Origin: Pseudomonadota bacterium
Lineage (GTDB): Bacteria; Pseudomonadota; Gammaproteobacteria; Burkholderiales; Thiobacillaceae
Direction: 5' to 3'
DNA length: 17,110 bases
Assembly (NCBI GenBank): GCA_021836225.1
Contig: JAKBJA010000031.1
Coordinates: forward strand, 1 to 17,110
Program-made: the position numbers and the translations under genes
Part shown: piece after piece, positions 14,900 through 17,110 of the stretch
Position numbering within the stretch: the stretch's first letter is position 1
How the letters are laid out: each line of letters starts with the position of its first letter
The notes under the pieces: model-generated
Databases searched by the model: none
What the model saw: only the letters and a program-made list of their open reading frames with translations
Told to the model about the DNA's origin: nothing

Positions 14900-17110
14900 A
14901 TGGACGCGAGCGTTACCACCCCCCAGGCAGTCGCTACAGTCATCGCGGTAGAAGGCCAGGCCTTTGCCCGCGACCCGGCAGGCCAGATGCGGCCCCTCAA
15001 GCCCGGCGACGTCCTGCTGGAAGGCGACACCGTCGTCACGATGCCCGGCGGACAGGTCCAGCTGGCCTTCCTCGATGGGCAGATGCTGACCCTGCTGCCC
15101 AACGAAAGCTTCCAGTTCAGCGCCGAAACCTCTCCGACCTCGCGTCCCGAAATCGCCGAGGCTGCCCTGCCTGCAGGCGAAGCCGAGCGCATCATCCAGG
15201 CCCTGGAGCGCGGCGAAAGCATCGACGACCAGGTCGACCCCACTGCTGCCGGTCTCGAAGGCGGTGCCGGCGGCGTTGGTAATGGTTTCGTGCGGTTGCT
15301 GCGGATCGTCGAAGGAACTGAGAACACATCGTTTGAAATTGCGTCCACAGCATCTGCACCCCAGAGGCTTTTCGATGAAACCGAAGGCGTGGCTGCGGTT
15401 GCTGCCAATGTAGCCCCCTCTCCCGTAGAAGGCGTCACCAACACTCCACCGGTCACGAATCCGGATACGGTTACGGTCGACGAAGACTCACCAGTGACGG
15501 TCGATGTACTGGCGAACGACACGGATGCAGACGGCAATGTCCTGACCGTGGACTCCGCATCGGCATCCAACGGCACCGTCGTGGTGAATCCCGATGGGAC
15601 GATCACCTACACGCCGAATCCGGACTTCAGCGGCTCGGACAGCATCACCTATACGGTAAGCGACGGCCAGGATGGCGTCACGACGGCCACGGTGGACGTC
15701 ACCGTCACCCCGGTGAACGACCCGGCCATCATTGGCGGTCAGAACACAGGGGGAGTGACGGAGGATGTCGCCGTCTCCGCCGGCCTGATCAGCACCTCCG
15801 GTACGCTCATGGTCTCCGACCCGGATGCCGGCGAGGCGGCCTTCATTCCGGCAACGCTTGCCGGAGCCTACGGCAGCCTCACGATCGACGCGTCCGGCAA
15901 CTGGAGCTATAGCGCAACCAACAGCAACCCGGCGATCCAGGCGCTCGGCACCGGCGATACGCTGACCGACTCGATCACAGTCGCCACCGCCGACGGCACC
16001 CCCCAGAACGTCACCATCACCATCACCGGTACCAATGACATCCCGGCAGTCTCCAGCGGAACCGGCACGGTGACTGAGGATGCGGTCCTCTCCACGTCCG
16101 GAACGCTGTCGGTCGCCGATGCGGACAGCGGCGAGTCGGCCTTCCAGCCGCAAACCACTTCCGGCACCTACGGCAGCTTCACGATCAACGCGGCAGGCGC
16201 CTGGAGCTATACCCTCAGCAACGGCTCGCCTGCGGTCCAGGCACTGGCCAACGGCGATGCGATGACCGAGACTTTCACGGTGCTGACTGCCGATGGCACG
16301 CCGACACCCGTGACGATCACGGTCAACGGCAGCAACGAAACTTTCGCCGGCGACACCAGCGGATCGGTGCAGGAGGATACGGCGATCGCCGCCAGCGGAG
16401 TGCTCACCACCAGTGGCGGCGCCAGCTTCGTGGACACCACTGCGGTCGGGACCTATGGCAGCTTCAACATCGACACCGCCGGCAACTGGACCTACACCCT
16501 CAACAATGCGGCAGCCAGTGTCCAGGAACTCACCACCGCAGACACCCGCACCGAGATATTCACGGTCAGCCTCAACGACGGCACCTCCGGCAATCTGGTG
16601 ATCTCGGTGCTGGGGTTGGACGACATGGCCATCATTGCCGGACAGAACACGGGGGCGGTGACGGAGGATGTCGCTGTCTCCGCCGGTCTGATCAACACGT
16701 CCGGTACGCTCACGGTCACCGATCCGGATGCGGGCGAGGCGGTATTTACCCCGGCGACGCTCGCCGGCGCCTACGGCAGCCTCACAATCGATGCCTCCGG
16801 CAACTGGACCTATAGCGCAGCCAACAGCAATCCGGCGATTCAGGCGCTCGGCGCTGGCGGCACATTGACCGACTCGATCACGGTCGCCACCGCCGACGGC
16901 ACCACCCAGCTCATCACCGTGACCATGACCGGCACCGATGACGCCACCGTGATCGCCGGCACCTCCACCGCGGCGATCACCGAATCCAACGCCGTGCAGT
17001 CGGCCTCGGGCACGCTCACCGCCACCGATCCCGACAGCGCCGCCGCCTTCGTTGCGCAGACCAACGTCGCAGGCTCCAACGGCTACGGGGTTTTCAGCAT
17101 CAACGCCGCA
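14900..17110 (+). CDS. Giant LapA-like VCBS-repeat adhesin, N-terminal 737 residues (partial)
   Basis: An uninterrupted frame from the ATG at 14900 runs off the right edge. Residues 1-140 form a LapA-type retention module: VEGQAFARD, then TVVTMPGGQVQLAFLDGQ, a TAAG site at residues 115-118, and GNGFVRLLRIVEGT. In P. fluorescens, LapG cuts LapA in a TAAG at nearly the same position, releasing it from the outer membrane; LapD and c-di-GMP control this. A linker (141-183) leads to a cadherin-like domain (184-274) and VCBS repeats at 275-380, 381-480, 481-575, 576-681 and 682 onward. There is no N-terminal signal peptide, as expected for type I secretion with a C-terminal signal. The C-terminus, probably with RTX repeats, is not visible. 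No Shine-Dalgarno is evident; the start is fixed by the module's length. Confidence 0.9.
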   Translation, partial: MDASVTTPQAVATVIAVEGQAFARDPAGQMRPLKPGDVLLEGDTVVTMPGGQVQLAFLDGQMLTLLPNESFQFSAETSPTSRPEIAEAALPAGEAERIIQALERGESIDDQVDPTAAGLEGGAGGVGNGFVRLLRIVEGTENTSFEIASTASAPQRLFDETEGVAAVAANVAPSPVEGVTNTPPVTNPDTVTVDEDSPVTVDVLANDTDADGNVLTVDSASASNGTVVVNPDGTITYTPNPDFSGSDSITYTVSDGQDGVTTATVDVTVTPVNDPAIIGGQNTGGVTEDVAVSAGLISTSGTLMVSDPDAGEAAFIPATLAGAYGSLTIDASGNWSYSATNSNPAIQALGTGDTLTDSITVATADGTPQNVTITITGTNDIPAVSSGTGTVTEDAVLSTSGTLSVADADSGESAFQPQTTSGTYGSFTINAAGAWSYTLSNGSPAVQALANGDAMTETFTVLTADGTPTPVTITVNGSNETFAGDTSGSVQEDTAIAASGVLTTSGGASFVDTTAVGTYGSFNIDTAGNWTYTLNNAAASVQELTTADTRTEIFTVSLNDGTSGNLVISVLGLDDMAIIAGQNTGAVTEDVAVSAGLINTSGTLTVTDPDAGEAVFTPATLAGAYGSLTIDASGNWTYSAANSNPAIQALGAGGTLTDSITVATADGTTQLITVTMTGTDDATVIAGTSTAAITESNAVQSASGTLTATDPDSAAAFVAQTNVAGSNGYGVFSINAA
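15242..15253 (+). other. Candidate LapG-type cleavage site (TAAG) in the adhesin
   Basis: Codons 115-118 encode Thr-Ala-Ala-Gly within VDPTAAGLEG. The position and the following Gly-rich turn and FVRLLRIVE match the LapA retention module, in which periplasmic protease LapG cleaves between the two alanines. Confidence 0.65.
15722..17110 (+). repeat. Tandem VCBS repeats, five units seen
   Basis: Units of about 95-106 codons begin at 15722, 16040, 16340, 16625 and 16943 (the last is cut by the window). Each follows the pattern TEDxxxxxSGTLxVxDxDxGE, AYGSLTIDASGNWSY and DSITVATADGT. Unit 4 matches unit 1 at about 88 of 106 residues, with a 903-nt offset, while units 2 and 3 are clearly divergent. 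Confidence 0.85.

Noticed and set aside
14848..16719. Several minus-strand open frames rich in Ser, Thr and Val
   Set aside because: They are antisense to the adhesin repeats and recur with the repeat period, so they reflect the repeats and codon bias rather than separate genes.
15722..17110. Repeats considered as a CRISPR array or mobile element
   Set aside because: The repeat unit is about 300 bp, codes in frame and matches VCBS protein repeats; there are no spacers, terminal inverted repeats or transposase.

Overview
The window reads as a G+C-rich chromosomal segment of a betaproteobacterium, perhaps near the Thiobacillus/Nitrosomonadales group. This rests on codon usage, on an MCE-protein/lipoprotein pair, an FKBP/SlyD-like isomerase and an EAL-like/HDOD protein, on tRNA genes that encode their own CCA, and on a LapA-type adhesin locus. 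The assignment is inferred from gene content; no rRNA or marker tree is available.

Left part (1-8790), mostly housekeeping. It starts with the 3' end of an MCE/MlaD-family gene, overlapped by a small lipoprotein gene. A secreted SCP2-fold protein follows and ends at a bidirectional terminator. Next come a SlyD-like FKBP isomerase (minus strand), glucose-6-phosphate isomerase pgi (plus), and a secreted DUF4139 protein (minus) whose 3' end overlaps that of pgi. The stretch ends with a catalytically degenerate EAL-like/HDOD protein, a PolB-type 3'-5' exonuclease, and the 23S rRNA methyltransferase gene rlmD, which overlaps the exonuclease gene by 4 bp.

Middle (8791-10390). The aspartokinase gene lysC carries a plausible internal translation start for a separate regulatory subunit. 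It is followed by tRNA-Ser(GCU) and tRNA-Arg(ACG), each with its own -10 element, and by a strong intrinsic terminator.

Right part (10391-17110), the accessory and most interesting region. This is a biofilm-adhesin secretion locus: a LapB/LssB-type type I secretion ABC transporter with a protease-dead C39-like domain, an HlyD/LapC-type adaptor, an atypical LuxR-family regulator whose receiver domain lacks the phosphoacceptor Asp, and the first 737 codons of a giant VCBS-repeat adhesin that runs off the window. The adhesin begins with a LapA-type retention module containing a TAAG site, the kind of site cut by LapG proteases under c-di-GMP/LapD control.

Three signals in this locus deserve follow-up. 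First, a bipartite element (GAAACC, 10 nt, CCGTTAAA) sits at exactly the same distance, 56 nt, upstream of both the transporter and adhesin start codons, and resembles a sigma-28 promoter at the transporter. Second, an 8-C homopolymer lies inside the regulator gene and could act as a phase-variation switch. Third, adhesin repeats 1 and 4 are nearly identical although repeats 2 and 3 between them are divergent. No TolC-type outer-membrane channel, LapD or LapG gene is in the window.
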